From Deltaproteobacteria bacterium (GTDB taxonomy: Bacteria > Myxococcota > B64-G9), in contig JAFCZJ010000009.1 of assembly GCA_019314375.1 (NCBI GenBank), positions 1-64,000 of the forward strand: a DNA stretch of 64,000 nucleotides. The letters run 5' to 3'. The notes below the pieces were generated by a model. It made no database searches, had not been told where the DNA came from, and saw only the letters and a program-made list of their open reading frames with translations. Shown here piece by piece: positions 43,615-52,958 of the stretch; position 1 is the stretch's first letter, and each line of letters opens with the position of its first letter. The translations under genes were made by a program, and so were the position numbers.

Positions 43615-45942
43615 CTACTTATCCAAAATCGTAAACTCCACCCGCCGATTCTGCTCACGTCCTCGACGCGTCGTATTGGGCGCGATGGGCTTATCCGGCC
43701 CATAGCCCTTCGCCTCAAGCTTCTCCGCCGAAATGCCCTGCTGCAGCAGATAGTTCATCACCGCCTCGGCTCGACCCTGACTGAGCTTGGAATTCAAGCG
43801 CCGCGAACCCTTCGAATCCGTGTGTCCTTCAATTCGCAGTTTCTTGACCTCTGAATGGTTGACCAGGATATCGATGACCCCATCCAGGATCTGATATGCA
43901 TCAGCCCGCAGCACATCCTTGCCCGAAGCAAAGTGGATCTTCTTCCTCACGTTGATCTTCTTGGCCTTGATGTTGAGCACCACGATGACCTTCTTGGGCT
44001 TGGGGCTCAGCTTGAACTCGGCCGAGAATGTAGCGTTCTCTTCAAGCTTCAGATCGCGCCCCTTGGACAAGAAGCCCTTGGCCTCGACTTTGATACTGTA
44101 ATCACCCGGCGGCAACTTGGCTTCAAAAACGCCCGTGTCGGCGGTCGTCGCAAGCTCGAGGGTCTCCTGACCAACAATGCTGACCTTGGCTTGCAAGGGT
44201 TTGTCCTTGTTGTCCAAGACCACGCCCTTCAGGGTGCCCTGCTTGGCCGAGGGCTCCAAGGCAAAGTCCTGCAAGGTCTTCTCGCCGGCCTTGAGCTCGA
44301 CCACCTGGGTCAGGGGCAGGAAGCCTTCTTTGCGGGCGGTTAACTGATAGCTGCCCGGCTTCATCTCGCAAGAGCCGTACTTGCCCTCTACGTCGTTGGA
44401 TGCCATGGGTGCCAAATCCGTCTCGTCGAAGGAAATCACCGCGTAGCCCACCGGCATCTGGTCCACCGCGTTGATGACGCGACCCAACACAAAACCACCC
44501 GCGGGCTTGGGCGGCTCAACAGGCGCCTCTTCCAATGAGAAGTCCAGCATGGCCGTGCCGCCCTCGGTCACCAGGATTTCATGGGTCGAAGATTCATAGC
44601 CTTCCAGGCTTGCGGTCACCGCCACCTTGCCCTCGTTCATCTGGTAGGACACATAGCGGCCATCCCGACCATCGGAGGCCACGGGCGTGATCTGGGTCTG
44701 TGAGAAGGTCAGAATGGCGTTGCCCAATGGAGCCCCATCCTTGGCCTTGCTCACCTTGCCCACGATGCGCCCGGTTTCCGGTGCGGCGCAGGCGCCGCCC
44801 ATGGAGAAGGGATTGAAAGCATAGGTCAAACCCAGCCAGACGGTGTACGGCGGAATGGAGGGCACGCCGGACAAATAGGCTTTTTCTCCGCCCAGGCCGA
44901 TGTCCACGGCCACATCCAGGCTCAAATGCCGCAACCAGGTCACGCGCACACCGGGGGTCAGGCGCATGGGGACCACATCGGCCAAGGTGGTATTCGTGCC
45001 CATGGAACCCAATTCCAGATCATCGGCGGAAATGCCCAGCGGCACCTCGGCCGTAAACTCGATGAAGGGCGTGATGCCCACCGGATCCAAATAGGGCAAA
45101 GGCGCTTCCACGGCAAAGCCCAAGGCCACCCGGTGGTACTTATTAATCCGTAGCGCGTACTGCTCAATCCAGGTCAAATCCCGGCCACCCTCCAGGGCGT
45201 CCGAGTTTTCCACAATCATGCCGGCGTTCAGATGTAAGCGCAGGGGAATCCGCTTATCGATCTCGCGGGCGTCGAAGCTCACAAGCAAACCCGTGCGGAT
45301 GCCCGTGGAGTCCAAGGCAGGCGTCACGTCACCGATGCCATTAAAGAAAGTCAGGCCGAAATTCAGACCCACCGACAAATAATCCAGCACCGGATAAAAA
45401 CCCTTGGCGCCCAGCTCAAAATCGCCCTGGGTTTGCAGCAACTGGGGTCGGGACAGACTGTTCTTGTTGGCGCTGTTGCGCAGGTTGGCGAAGACTTCCA
45501 CAAAATCCCAGACCGTGGCAGACAAGCCGAAGCGACCGATGATGTGGCTCTGCTCGTAATCGACGAGGCCCATAGTCTGCATCACGTCCCCGTCCTTAAG
45601 AAAACTGGTCGAGGTATAAAAACCCGTGGACAGGCTAAGCCGGAAGGTCAAGGGCGGGCCGCTGCCGGCCTCCATGACGCGAATCAAACCCGTCTCGCCA
45701 CCGGGGGCCGCGGAGTAAAAACGCAGGTTCGGAAAGGCAGGCGCATCTTGCTCGACATCAGCCGCGGCCACCTCTTTCTTTTCCTTGTCTTTTTCGCTCT
45801 TATCCTTGTCGCCGCCGCCCTCTTCGATTTGGGCGTCCAGGTCATCCATGGTGTCTTCGGCGAAGGCGGGTTGAAGGGTGGCAAGGAAAAGGCCCAAGCT
45901 CAACAGGGCCGCAAGGCTAAAGCTCATGGAAAATCTGCGCAT
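43615..45942 (-). CDS. OmpA-family outer-membrane protein with carboxypeptidase-regulatory repeats
   Basis: A 775-residue outer-membrane protein: signal peptide (ending QPAFAEDT), a charged DKDKSEKDKEKK stretch, a beta-barrel-like region (about 60-390), three carboxypeptidase-regulatory-like domains (about 400-640; GRIVGKVSKAKDGAPLGNAI, GGFVLGRVINAVDQMPVGYA, KGVVLDNKDKPLQAKVSIVG), and a C-terminal OmpA peptidoglycan-binding domain (IHFASGKDVLRADAYQILDG, RIEGHTDSKGSRRLN, REQNRRVEF). It links outer membrane to cell wall. The start at 45942 has GGGAG upstream and fits a signal peptide. A TraB-type OmpA protein partners TraA in myxobacteria; whether this one does so is speculation. Confidence 0.88.
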   Translation of the reverse strand: MRRFSMSFSLAALLSLGLFLATLQPAFAEDTMDDLDAQIEEGGGDKDKSEKDKEKKEVAAADVEQDAPAFPNLRFYSAAPGGETGLIRVMEAGSGPPLTFRLSLSTGFYTSTSFLKDGDVMQTMGLVDYEQSHIIGRFGLSATVWDFVEVFANLRNSANKNSLSRPQLLQTQGDFELGAKGFYPVLDYLSVGLNFGLTFFNGIGDVTPALDSTGIRTGLLVSFDAREIDKRIPLRLHLNAGMIVENSDALEGGRDLTWIEQYALRINKYHRVALGFAVEAPLPYLDPVGITPFIEFTAEVPLGISADDLELGSMGTNTTLADVVPMRLTPGVRVTWLRHLSLDVAVDIGLGGEKAYLSGVPSIPPYTVWLGLTYAFNPFSMGGACAAPETGRIVGKVSKAKDGAPLGNAILTFSQTQITPVASDGRDGRYVSYQMNEGKVAVTASLEGYESSTHEILVTEGGTAMLDFSLEEAPVEPPKPAGGFVLGRVINAVDQMPVGYAVISFDETDLAPMASNDVEGKYGSCEMKPGSYQLTARKEGFLPLTQVVELKAGEKTLQDFALEPSAKQGTLKGVVLDNKDKPLQAKVSIVGQETLELATTADTGVFEAKLPPGDYSIKVEAKGFLSKGRDLKLEENATFSAEFKLSPKPKKVIVVLNIKAKKINVRKKIHFASGKDVLRADAYQILDGVIDILVNHSEVKKLRIEGHTDSKGSRRLNSKLSQGRAEAVMNYLLQQGISAEKLEAKGYGPDKPIAPNTTRRGREQNRRVEFTILDK

Positions 45943-45996
45943 CGCATACGCTCCCGTGCTGTCTAGACGATTCATCAACCCATCGAATGTGAAAAC

Positions 45997-46026
45997 ATTA
46001 TTGGCCAAAGCCCGCACGGAAGTCAA
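45997..46026 (-). promoter_or_regulatory. Probable promoter of the OmpA-family gene
   Basis: On the minus strand TTGACT (46021-46026) is followed after 18 bases by AATAAT (45997-46002). The transcript would start near 45990, about 48 bases before the ATG at 45942. Confidence 0.5.
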
Positions 46027-46089
46027 ACTCCTGAAAAAGACCACCCAAACCCCAAAACAGCCTCTTGCCGAATGGGTCCCAAGACCCTA

Positions 46090-46118
46090 TTGACATGAAA
46101 TCTGGCCGATGCTAAATA
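46090..46118 (+). promoter_or_regulatory. Promoter of the tRNA cluster
   Basis: TTGACA (46090-46095), a 17-base spacer and TAAATA (46113-46118). The start would be near 46125, 40 bases ahead of tRNA-His. It is the best sigma-70-type promoter in the window. Confidence 0.8.
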
Positions 46119-46164
46119 CCGTGGCTCATTCCTTATGGGAGTGATTGTTCTTTGATTCGGTTGT

Positions 46165-46237
46165 GGTGAATGTAGCTCAATGGTAGAGCCCTGGATTGTG
46201 GTTCCAGATGTTGTGGGTTCGAGCCCCATCATTCACC
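46165..46237 (+). tRNA. tRNA-His (anticodon GTG)
   Basis: The extra 5' G pairs with C73 to give an eight-pair acceptor stem (GGTGAATG with CATTCACC), the histidine hallmark. D arm GCTC/GAGC, anticodon stem CTGGA/TCCAG with GTG at 46198-46200, T arm with TTCGAGC loop. CCA is not encoded. Confidence 0.95.
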
Positions 46238-46245
46238 CTTTTTGC

Positions 46246-46318
46246 GGGTCGTTAGCTCAGTTGGTAGAGCAGCGGACTCTTAATCCGCGGGCCAAAGGTT
46301 CGAACCCTTTACGACCCA
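46246..46318 (+). tRNA. tRNA-Lys (anticodon CTT)
   Basis: Acceptor GGGTCGT pairs with ACGACCC, discriminator A46318. D arm GCTC/GAGC, anticodon stem GCGGA/TCCGC with loop CTCTTAA (anticodon CTT), T loop TTCGAAC. CCA is not encoded. Eight bases after tRNA-His. Confidence 0.96.
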
Positions 46319-46350
46319 ATTTTCAATCCCCGCACCCCGCGGGGCGTTTT

Positions 46351-46424
46351 ACGCCCGTAGCTCAGCTGGATAGAGCGGTGGACTTCGAATCCACAGGTCA
46401 CAGGTTCGAACCCTGTCGGGCGTA
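46351..46424 (+). tRNA. tRNA-Arg (anticodon TCG)
   Basis: Acceptor ACGCCCG pairs with CGGGCGT, discriminator A46424. Anticodon stem GTGGA/TCCAC with loop CTTCGAA (anticodon TCG, reading CGN codons), T loop TTCGAAC. In the spacer before it CCCCGC/GCGGGG (46328-46344) forms a hairpin, probably a processing signal. Confidence 0.95.
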
Positions 46425-46564
46425 TTGTGTCTGCTGTGTACCCCAGTCCATCGGGGCAGTCAGAAAGCCACCCAGCCAAGAACAGTGCATGACCATACAG
46501 ATGCGAGGCCCAAAAGGGCCCGCAGCTGTTGGGCAGGTGCGTGTTGTGTCTACTGTGTACCCCA
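46425..46564. repeat. Pair of 21-base direct repeats downstream of tRNA-Arg
   Basis: TTGTGTCTGCTGTGTACCCC (46425-46444, plus A) and TTGTGTCTACTGTGTACCCC (46544-46563, plus A) differ at one base. The first copy begins right after the tRNA. No gene is supported in the 240 bases between the tRNA and the next CDS; a small hairpin GGCCC-AAAA-GGGCC lies between the repeats. Confidence 0.75.
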
Positions 46565-46664
46565 AGGAGAAGCTTCCGTTCCGAGCTCGATTCTGCGATC
46601 CTGCATCATATGGTCGAGTTGATGCGCTTGTCGCTCTGGCCATCGCCAGACACAGGAGGCAAAG

Positions 46665-49600
46665 ATGAGAAAGGCTCTGGGACTGGGACGCCTTGGTTCG
46701 TTCCTGTTGTTCTTATGCGGACCTTCCTTGATGGGATGTCAGGGAACGGTTTCGGATTGCACGGAGCGATGGTCGGTCGTCTGCGAAGACGATACGGTTT
46801 TTTGGGTGGATAGCTGTGGTAATCGGGGCGAGGTTCGCGAGCTATGTTCATGTGGCTGCGATGCGCTCGGGACCGACTGCCTGGCGGACTGCGAAGACCT
46901 CTGTGAGGGTGTCGTCTGTGACGACCCGCAGGCCAGCATTTGTCTGGATGAGTCAACCAAGCGATCCTGGTTGAGCCCGGGGACTTGCGCCGAGGGCCTT
47001 TGTATTTACGAGTCCGTGGATGAAGTTTGTGAAGAGGGCTGCCAGGCGGGCTTGTGTTTGGGCGATCCTTGCACCGACGTTGTTTGTGATCGGCCGCCCG
47101 CGCCTCTTTGCATAGACGAGGGGCTCATGCGCGTCTATGCCGGAGCGGGGCAGTGCGAACAAGGCCTTTGTGTTTACTCCTCCCAGGACGACACTTGCAG
47201 CGAATGCTGTTACGGGGCGGAGATCAACCCCACCGGCGACCCCATCGGCGGCGGCAAGGGATACCGCGAAATCTTTGATGCTGTCGGTGCCGACTGGGTG
47301 GTCGGTGACAGCCTGGGGCTTTTGGCCGCTTTGGACGATGCCGCCTATGGAGACCTTATCTATGTCGAAGATTCGGCGATCGTCGATCTGAGCGGCTACG
47401 ACGAAATCCAGGTGCCCGCTGGCGTGACCTTGGCCGGCGGACGGGGCCGAGATGGCGTCGAGGGGGCCCTGATCTGGACGGGGCAGTTCGACACCTTCCC
47501 CTTGTTCGTGGCCGCCGGTGCCGACGTTCGCTTCACCGGTCTGCGGATCATGGGTCCGGATCCCGACGTGGGCGATCACGATTACCAAAACCCGGTGCTC
47601 AGCCGTGGCATCCAGACCGGGTTCGCCGATTTGGAAGTGGACAACTGTGAGGTATTCGGCTTCGGCCATGCCGCCGTGGTCGTTTACGGCGAAGAGGCCA
47701 CGGCAAATGTTCACCACTGTCACATTCACAACAACACCCGCGCCGGCCTCGGCTATGGGGTGGTGCTGAACCAGTCGACCTGCCTGATCGAGGCCAACCT
47801 CTTTGATTCCAACCGCCACAGCATCGCGGGCACCGGCCGGCCCGGCACCAGTTACGAGGCCCGCTACAACCTGGTGCTTGCCCACGCCACCGGCCACTAC
47901 TTCGACATGCATGGAGCGGCCGACTTCGACAAATACATCTCCAGCGCCATCTGGCGTTTTAACGAAGGCAGCGGAGACCAGGCATTGGATAGCTCTGTGT
48001 TCAACGCCAACCACTGCAGCCTGGTGGGCATGGACACAGGCCTTTGCTGGGTGCCGGGTCAGATCGAAACCGGCCTGTTGTTCGACGGCGCGGACGATTA
48101 CTTAGACTGCGGGAACGACTCAATTCTCCAATCGGCGACCGGCAGCATCGAATTCTGGCTGCGGGCCGACCGTCTGGATCAGGATCAAGAGCTAATCGAA
48201 CTCTTCGAAGACACTTCCGCAAACTACCTATCGGTCCGCTTGTCCGCCTCCAACAATATCGGGCTTTGGATCGAAGACAATGATCTCTTGCTGATCGACC
48301 TTGAATCGAATACGGCGATTTCCGCGAATGCTCTCCACCACGTGGCCCTCACCCAGGACGGAGCAGGCGTCAGGATGTACCTGGACGGACAAGAAATCGC
48401 AACAAGCGGCAACGATGGTGCCGCCTGGAGCGACCATCTGTCGCTGGCCGGGTTGCGGATAGGCAGCGGGCATCGCAGCGCCTTTCAGGGCATGCTCGAC
48501 GAGCTGCGCTTCTACAGCCGGGCGCTGACTTCCGACGAGGTCATGCGGCACTTTCTCGGCCAGGCGGACATCGCCGGTGATCTGATCTCGATCCATCACA
48601 ACACCTTCAGGGGAAGCGATATGTCGGCGGTCGTCATTCGCGGTGTGCCGGCCGAGCCCTCTTCCATTCATCACAATTGGTTCAAAGACGCCGATTTGGA
48701 TCATGCCCTCCGGCAAACAAACGCCCTTGGCAACCTGGACGTGAGCACAAATCATCTCGGGCCGGATGTGCCCTTGGGCACCCGCCTTCCATTGGCCTCG
48801 GGCAAGGCGACGCCCGATGCGGGCGAGGCACCGCTTGAAGTGACCTTCGATGCTGGCAACAGTCATGTCGAACAAGACGACGCCGAGGTCATCGGCTGGC
48901 GCTGGGATTTCGGTGACGGCGAGACCGCCTGGGGAGAACGAGTGGTCCACACCTACCAGCAAATCGGCCGCTACGGCGTGGATCTGACGGTCTTTGACGC
49001 CAAGGGCGCTACCGGCCATGCCTTCATCCCGGTCGAGGTCTCCCCTGCCGCAGGTTACCTGCTGAGTTTCTGGATCAAAGACAGCTACCGGGGCCCCTTG
49101 TCCGGCTACTATGTCAGCCAGGTCCTGGTGGACGGATCCGTGGTTTGGGAAGAAGACCTAACGGGGGATCCGGGATGGCGACAGGTTTCGGTGAATCTGA
49201 GCGCAGAAATTTCCGGGCAGGAAAGCACGGAGATCGCATTACGGGTCTTGAATCAAGCCGCCGTCCTAAACACAGAACTGATAGAGCTTTCCGTCTATTT
49301 CGATGACGTACGCTTGTTCGGTGGGGATGACACCGGTGGCGATTTCGAGGGCGCCTCCCCCTGGGCCTACCAGGAGTCGCTGCCCGACTGGTCGGGCTCC
49401 GCCCATACAGAAGAGACCCGCAGCGGTTGGCGCGCCTTCCGCATCCACCACCCTTACCTCAGGGATTGTCCACAGGGATCCAACGCGCGCATCGTCCAGA
49501 CCATCCCCCTGCGCTCAGAACATCTGCTGGCCGATTGGCGATTGGACGAAGGAACTGGAGAACAGACCTTGGATCGCTCGTTGTTTGGTCACCACGGTCA

Positions 49601-50759
49601 ACTGGTGAACATGGACGACGAGAGCTGGGTAGCAGGCGTGATGGGCAAAGCGCTTCGCTTCGACGGCGCGGACGACAAAGTCGAATGCGAGTTCAGCGAG
49701 GCCCTACAATCAGCGCAGGGGCACATTGTCTTCTGGCTCTCTGCCGAGCCAGGGTCGACGGGCTCGATGCTCAGTCTATACGCAGACGAACAAAACCACT
49801 TCACGGTCGAGTTGGATGCCGAGGGCTGCATCCGGCTGCATCAGGTGGACGCGGGCGTCGCGAATCTTGATCTGCAATCGACGGTCGCGGTCGATGACGG
49901 CCTGTTTCACCACATCGCCCTGGTTCAAGACGGCTCGGGCGTCCGCATCTACGTCGACGGGCTTCAAGGCGAAAGCGGCCAGAATGGTCCGAACTGGACC
50001 GACGGCCTGACTCTGACCGAAGTCTCGCTGGGCGACGGACCCCTGGGTTTCTACGCGGGTGTGTTGGATGAAGTGCACATCGACGACCGGCCCGTGGACG
50101 CGAGCTGGATCGAAGAACAAGTCGGGCGCGGGCGTCCGCTCGGGCTTTGGCATTTCGACGAAGGCCAAGGCGAAACGGCCCATGACGCAGTCGGCGGACA
50201 CGACGGCAGCTTGCTGGGCATGAACCCGGCGCTAAACTGGGTGGAGGGCATCACGGCCAGCGCGGTTTGGTTTGACGGTTCAGACGATTACCTCGATTTC
50301 GCTGATGCCGCAGGCCTCGGCTCAACTCAAGGGACCGTGGAATTTTGGTTTCGCTCCGAAAGCTTCGACGAGAACCAGGACTTGCTCAACCTCTTCGAAG
50401 ACGGATTCCAAAACTACCTGCTCATCCGACGCAACGACCGCAACCGAATCACCGTGCGCATCGAGGACAACGATGTGGGCATTGTCAACCTCACAGCCGA
50501 AGATCTGCCCATCACAGATACGGCTTTCCATCACCTGGCGGTCACCCAAGACGGCTTCGGGCTCAGAATCTACATCGACGGCCACGAACAGCGCTGCACC
50601 GGCGACAACAGCGGGGCCTGGACAGACCACCTGACTCTGACCGGCATGTGGCTGGGCCGAGGTCATTGGAGCTGGTTCAAAGGAACCCTCGACGAACTCG
50701 CCCTGCATGCAAGGGCCCTCAGACCGAAAGAAATCGCCGAGCGCGCCCTGGTGGACTGA
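46665..50759 (+). CDS. Large lipoprotein with beta-helix, LamG and PKD domains
   Basis: A 1364-residue predicted lipoprotein (lipobox LMGC). Order: Cys-rich repeats (about 30-180, CEGVVCDDPQ and CTDVVCDRPP types), right-handed beta-helix (about 190-420, with NVHHCHIHNNTRAGLGYG), LamG/concanavalin domain 1 (about 425-620), a short helix remnant, a PKD domain (about 712-790, WRWDFGDGETAWGERVVHTY), a galactose-binding-like region, LamG 2 (about 955-1140) and LamG 3 (about 1160-1358). The three LamG copies share FDGADDY, VEFWFRSES-type and LDELRFYSRAL-type motifs. It is probably a surface adhesin or glycan-binding protein. ATG 46665 follows AGGAGG. Confidence 0.85.
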   Translation: MRKALGLGRLGSFLLFLCGPSLMGCQGTVSDCTERWSVVCEDDTVFWVDSCGNRGEVRELCSCGCDALGTDCLADCEDLCEGVVCDDPQASICLDESTKRSWLSPGTCAEGLCIYESVDEVCEEGCQAGLCLGDPCTDVVCDRPPAPLCIDEGLMRVYAGAGQCEQGLCVYSSQDDTCSECCYGAEINPTGDPIGGGKGYREIFDAVGADWVVGDSLGLLAALDDAAYGDLIYVEDSAIVDLSGYDEIQVPAGVTLAGGRGRDGVEGALIWTGQFDTFPLFVAAGADVRFTGLRIMGPDPDVGDHDYQNPVLSRGIQTGFADLEVDNCEVFGFGHAAVVVYGEEATANVHHCHIHNNTRAGLGYGVVLNQSTCLIEANLFDSNRHSIAGTGRPGTSYEARYNLVLAHATGHYFDMHGAADFDKYISSAIWRFNEGSGDQALDSSVFNANHCSLVGMDTGLCWVPGQIETGLLFDGADDYLDCGNDSILQSATGSIEFWLRADRLDQDQELIELFEDTSANYLSVRLSASNNIGLWIEDNDLLLIDLESNTAISANALHHVALTQDGAGVRMYLDGQEIATSGNDGAAWSDHLSLAGLRIGSGHRSAFQGMLDELRFYSRALTSDEVMRHFLGQADIAGDLISIHHNTFRGSDMSAVVIRGVPAEPSSIHHNWFKDADLDHALRQTNALGNLDVSTNHLGPDVPLGTRLPLASGKATPDAGEAPLEVTFDAGNSHVEQDDAEVIGWRWDFGDGETAWGERVVHTYQQIGRYGVDLTVFDAKGATGHAFIPVEVSPAAGYLLSFWIKDSYRGPLSGYYVSQVLVDGSVVWEEDLTGDPGWRQVSVNLSAEISGQESTEIALRVLNQAAVLNTELIELSVYFDDVRLFGGDDTGGDFEGASPWAYQESLPDWSGSAHTEETRSGWRAFRIHHPYLRDCPQGSNARIVQTIPLRSEHLLADWRLDEGTGEQTLDRSLFGHHGQLVNMDDESWVAGVMGKALRFDGADDKVECEFSEALQSAQGHIVFWLSAEPGSTGSMLSLYADEQNHFTVELDAEGCIRLHQVDAGVANLDLQSTVAVDDGLFHHIALVQDGSGVRIYVDGLQGESGQNGPNWTDGLTLTEVSLGDGPLGFYAGVLDEVHIDDRPVDASWIEEQVGRGRPLGLWHFDEGQGETAHDAVGGHDGSLLGMNPALNWVEGITASAVWFDGSDDYLDFADAAGLGSTQGTVEFWFRSESFDENQDLLNLFEDGFQNYLLIRRNDRNRITVRIEDNDVGIVNLTAEDLPITDTAFHHLAVTQDGFGLRIYIDGHEQRCTGDNSGAWTDHLTLTGMWLGRGHWSWFKGTLDELALHARALRPKEIAERALVD

Positions 50760-50769
50760 AGGTAATTAG

Positions 50770-51993
50770 CTACTCCCCAAAAACGATCCTGAGTTCCGCA
50801 TAAAACGCGTCTGTTGGTGCGCGTTCAGAGAACAAGTTGATCCCCACATAGGCCAGTCGCAGTCTGTATAGATCCGTGAGGGCCAAATCCAAACCCACGT
50901 CCAATTCGTCTTCGAAGTCATCGGCACCCATGCTGAAGCTTTGCGCGTAGTAGTGAATGAAGGGCTTGACGTACTCCAGGAAGGGCCAGGCCGCGCCCAC
51001 GTAGGCCACGTGGCCGTTATACAGCGAGTAACGACGAATGAGGCCCCAGGAAAGATTTTCGTAGGGACTCATGATCCTGTGCTCGTCGGATTCGCGAAAG
51101 GAGCTTGCCAGACCCAGCTTGAATTTCGGCGCGGTTTTGCCACCCGTGCGCGCCCGCATCTCCAACACCAGGCCGGGAAGAAAATAACCGTCGTGGTCGA
51201 TATACCCGATGGCGTCTATGGCGAAAGAAACATATTTTTCTACAAGGGGACCACCGAAATGCACACTCACGGCATGGCTTTGTAGTAATTCGATGGAGGT
51301 GGGGTAGGAAAACAGATACAGAGCCATAAGCCTGTATGGTCGCATCCCTTTAAAACTCGCGGTCATACCCGCGACGACGTTCTCGTAGAAATCGGCCGAG
51401 ACCACTTTCCACCCGATGTTGTCCGAAGCATAGCGCATCCACATGCAGTTGCTGACGGAGCGCATGAGATTGCGGCCGGTCAATCCCGCAAACACGGAGA
51501 TGCTAAAAGGCTTGGTCTTGTACTCCCCGGAAAGCCCCCCAAATCTCTGGTCCAACAAAGCGGCTGAGCCAAAGTTGAAGTCCTGCAATCCCGCCGTCAG
51601 CCGATAATCTCCAGGATCGTACTCCACCAGCGCCTGGGTAGGACGGAAATCCACGCCCTGGAGTTTGTGGGTTTCCCAGCCAGGATGGGCAAAGCGAATC
51701 TCGGTCTCAAACGAGATGGTCAAATCATCCAGTGGAAACCAAGCAAGCGCTGGTTTCAGCCCCAGCATGAGGTTGTTTTGGAAGTCCCTTTCTGGATCCT
51801 CGTCGGATGCGGGCAGGCCCTCCCCCACCGCGGCACCAAAGTAAAAGGACCGGAACTCAAGGCCCAGCTCCAGGGAATCGAGCACCTGGAACATGTGGCT
51901 GGGTAACTTGGATGGGCATTCCCGGGCGGATACGACAAAACCTGGGAACAGCCAGGAGGCCAGAACAATTGCAAAAACCAGACGAAGTTTCAT
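50770..51993 (-). CDS. Outer-membrane beta-barrel protein, last gene of redox-type operon
   Basis: A 407-residue exported protein with signal peptide MKLRLVFAIVLASWLFPGFV ending at VSA. The mature part is a run of amphipathic beta-strands with many aromatic ends (LELGLEFRSFYFGAAVG, LTISFETEIRFAHPG, LDLALTDLYRLRLAYVGINL), ending ELRIVFGE; it looks like a monomeric outer-membrane barrel of roughly 16-18 strands. No porin family is recognised. It begins 15 bases after the CxxCH lipoprotein gene. A GTG nine bases earlier could be the start instead. Confidence 0.75.
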   Translation of the reverse strand: MKLRLVFAIVLASWLFPGFVVSARECPSKLPSHMFQVLDSLELGLEFRSFYFGAAVGEGLPASDEDPERDFQNNLMLGLKPALAWFPLDDLTISFETEIRFAHPGWETHKLQGVDFRPTQALVEYDPGDYRLTAGLQDFNFGSAALLDQRFGGLSGEYKTKPFSISVFAGLTGRNLMRSVSNCMWMRYASDNIGWKVVSADFYENVVAGMTASFKGMRPYRLMALYLFSYPTSIELLQSHAVSVHFGGPLVEKYVSFAIDAIGYIDHDGYFLPGLVLEMRARTGGKTAPKFKLGLASSFRESDEHRIMSPYENLSWGLIRRYSLYNGHVAYVGAAWPFLEYVKPFIHYYAQSFSMGADDFEDELDVGLDLALTDLYRLRLAYVGINLFSERAPTDAFYAELRIVFGE

Positions 51994-52008
51994 AAGTTGC
52001 ACACGCTC

Positions 52009-52917
52009 TCAGTTATTTAATGCGCCCTGCAGCACCCATTCCAAAAAGAGGTTATACCTGGGCCCGCCCTTGGGCCATGAATTCGGATGAGCCGCCCCAC
52101 CCGCGGACCACCACAAGAAGCTATCGTAACCCTCGGGATCGTCGATATCCACATAGCGCATGACTTCGGAATAGTCGCTTCCGGTGCCCAGCAAGCGAAT
52201 CCCATACTGACCGACGGAATGGCAACGCCTGCAATCGCTGCTCAGGAGTGGAACGATGTTTGTAGAGAATGACACCAGGGGACCTTCGTCCGCACCGGCA
52301 TCGATGCCGGCATCCTCGTCAATCCCGGCGTCGCTGCCGGCGTCGGTGCCGGCGTCGAATCCGCCGTCGAGTCCGCCGTCTTGTTCACCTGAATGGCAGA
52401 AGCCAAACCTGGGATCAGCACAGTTCCGGCCGACTGCGCACATGCCCTTCCTGGTGACAGGGTCTTTCACACAAACCCGACCGGACACAAAATCCATGTC
52501 CGGACACAAACAGCCGATCTGAAAACAATCCGCATCGAATCTGCATTCACCGAAATATTGCATGTCAAAGCATTCGCGCTTCATCCCGTGGTCGATCCAC
52601 AAAGCCAATGTTCGGTATTCCGGCCCGTCCTTGGACCACAAAACCGGGTGCATCATCCATCCGGAGGCCCAGTCGAGCAGAGGGCTGTGTTCCGAATCAT
52701 AGGGCTCCGAGTATCTGAGCAACTCGGCGTAATCCGAAGACAGGCCACGCAAGGTGACCCCGTATTCGCCATGATAGTGACAAAACGCACAGTCCCTTTC
52801 CACAAGGGGTCTGACGTTTTCATCAAAACATGAGTTGAAGGTCGGTGCCTCCAGAGCCGGTTCACAAGCCATGGCGAACAGCAAACACGCCAGGCCAAAA
52901 CCCCAAAGCCCTCTCAT
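52009..52917 (-). CDS. Lipoprotein with two CxxCH cytochrome-type motifs
   Basis: A 302-residue predicted lipoprotein (lipobox FAMAC). Two similar modules each hold one haem-binding motif: CAFCHYHGEYGVTLRGLSSD near residue 44 and CRRCHSVGQYGIRLLGTGSD near 232. Both continue with a SDY..(L/V)(L/M)RY segment and a HP..W..GP.Y motif, so this is an internal duplication. Between them are a Cys-rich stretch and a DAGTDAGSDAG linker. This layout matches short planctomycete/myxobacterial-type cytochrome c lipoproteins; no distal Met ligand was identified. ATG 52917 has AGGAG ahead. Confidence 0.8.
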   Translation of the reverse strand: MRGLWGFGLACLLFAMACEPALEAPTFNSCFDENVRPLVERDCAFCHYHGEYGVTLRGLSSDYAELLRYSEPYDSEHSPLLDWASGWMMHPVLWSKDGPEYRTLALWIDHGMKRECFDMQYFGECRFDADCFQIGCLCPDMDFVSGRVCVKDPVTRKGMCAVGRNCADPRFGFCHSGEQDGGLDGGFDAGTDAGSDAGIDEDAGIDAGADEGPLVSFSTNIVPLLSSDCRRCHSVGQYGIRLLGTGSDYSEVMRYVDIDDPEGYDSFLWWSAGGAAHPNSWPKGGPRYNLFLEWVLQGALNN

Positions 52918-52958
52918 GGCCAATCTCCTGCCTCAATCACGGTCATCTGTTCTTTCTT

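Noticed and set aside
46180-46668. 162-codon plus-strand frame over the tRNA cluster
   Set aside because: It runs through three clear tRNA genes and has no ribosome site or recognisable product.
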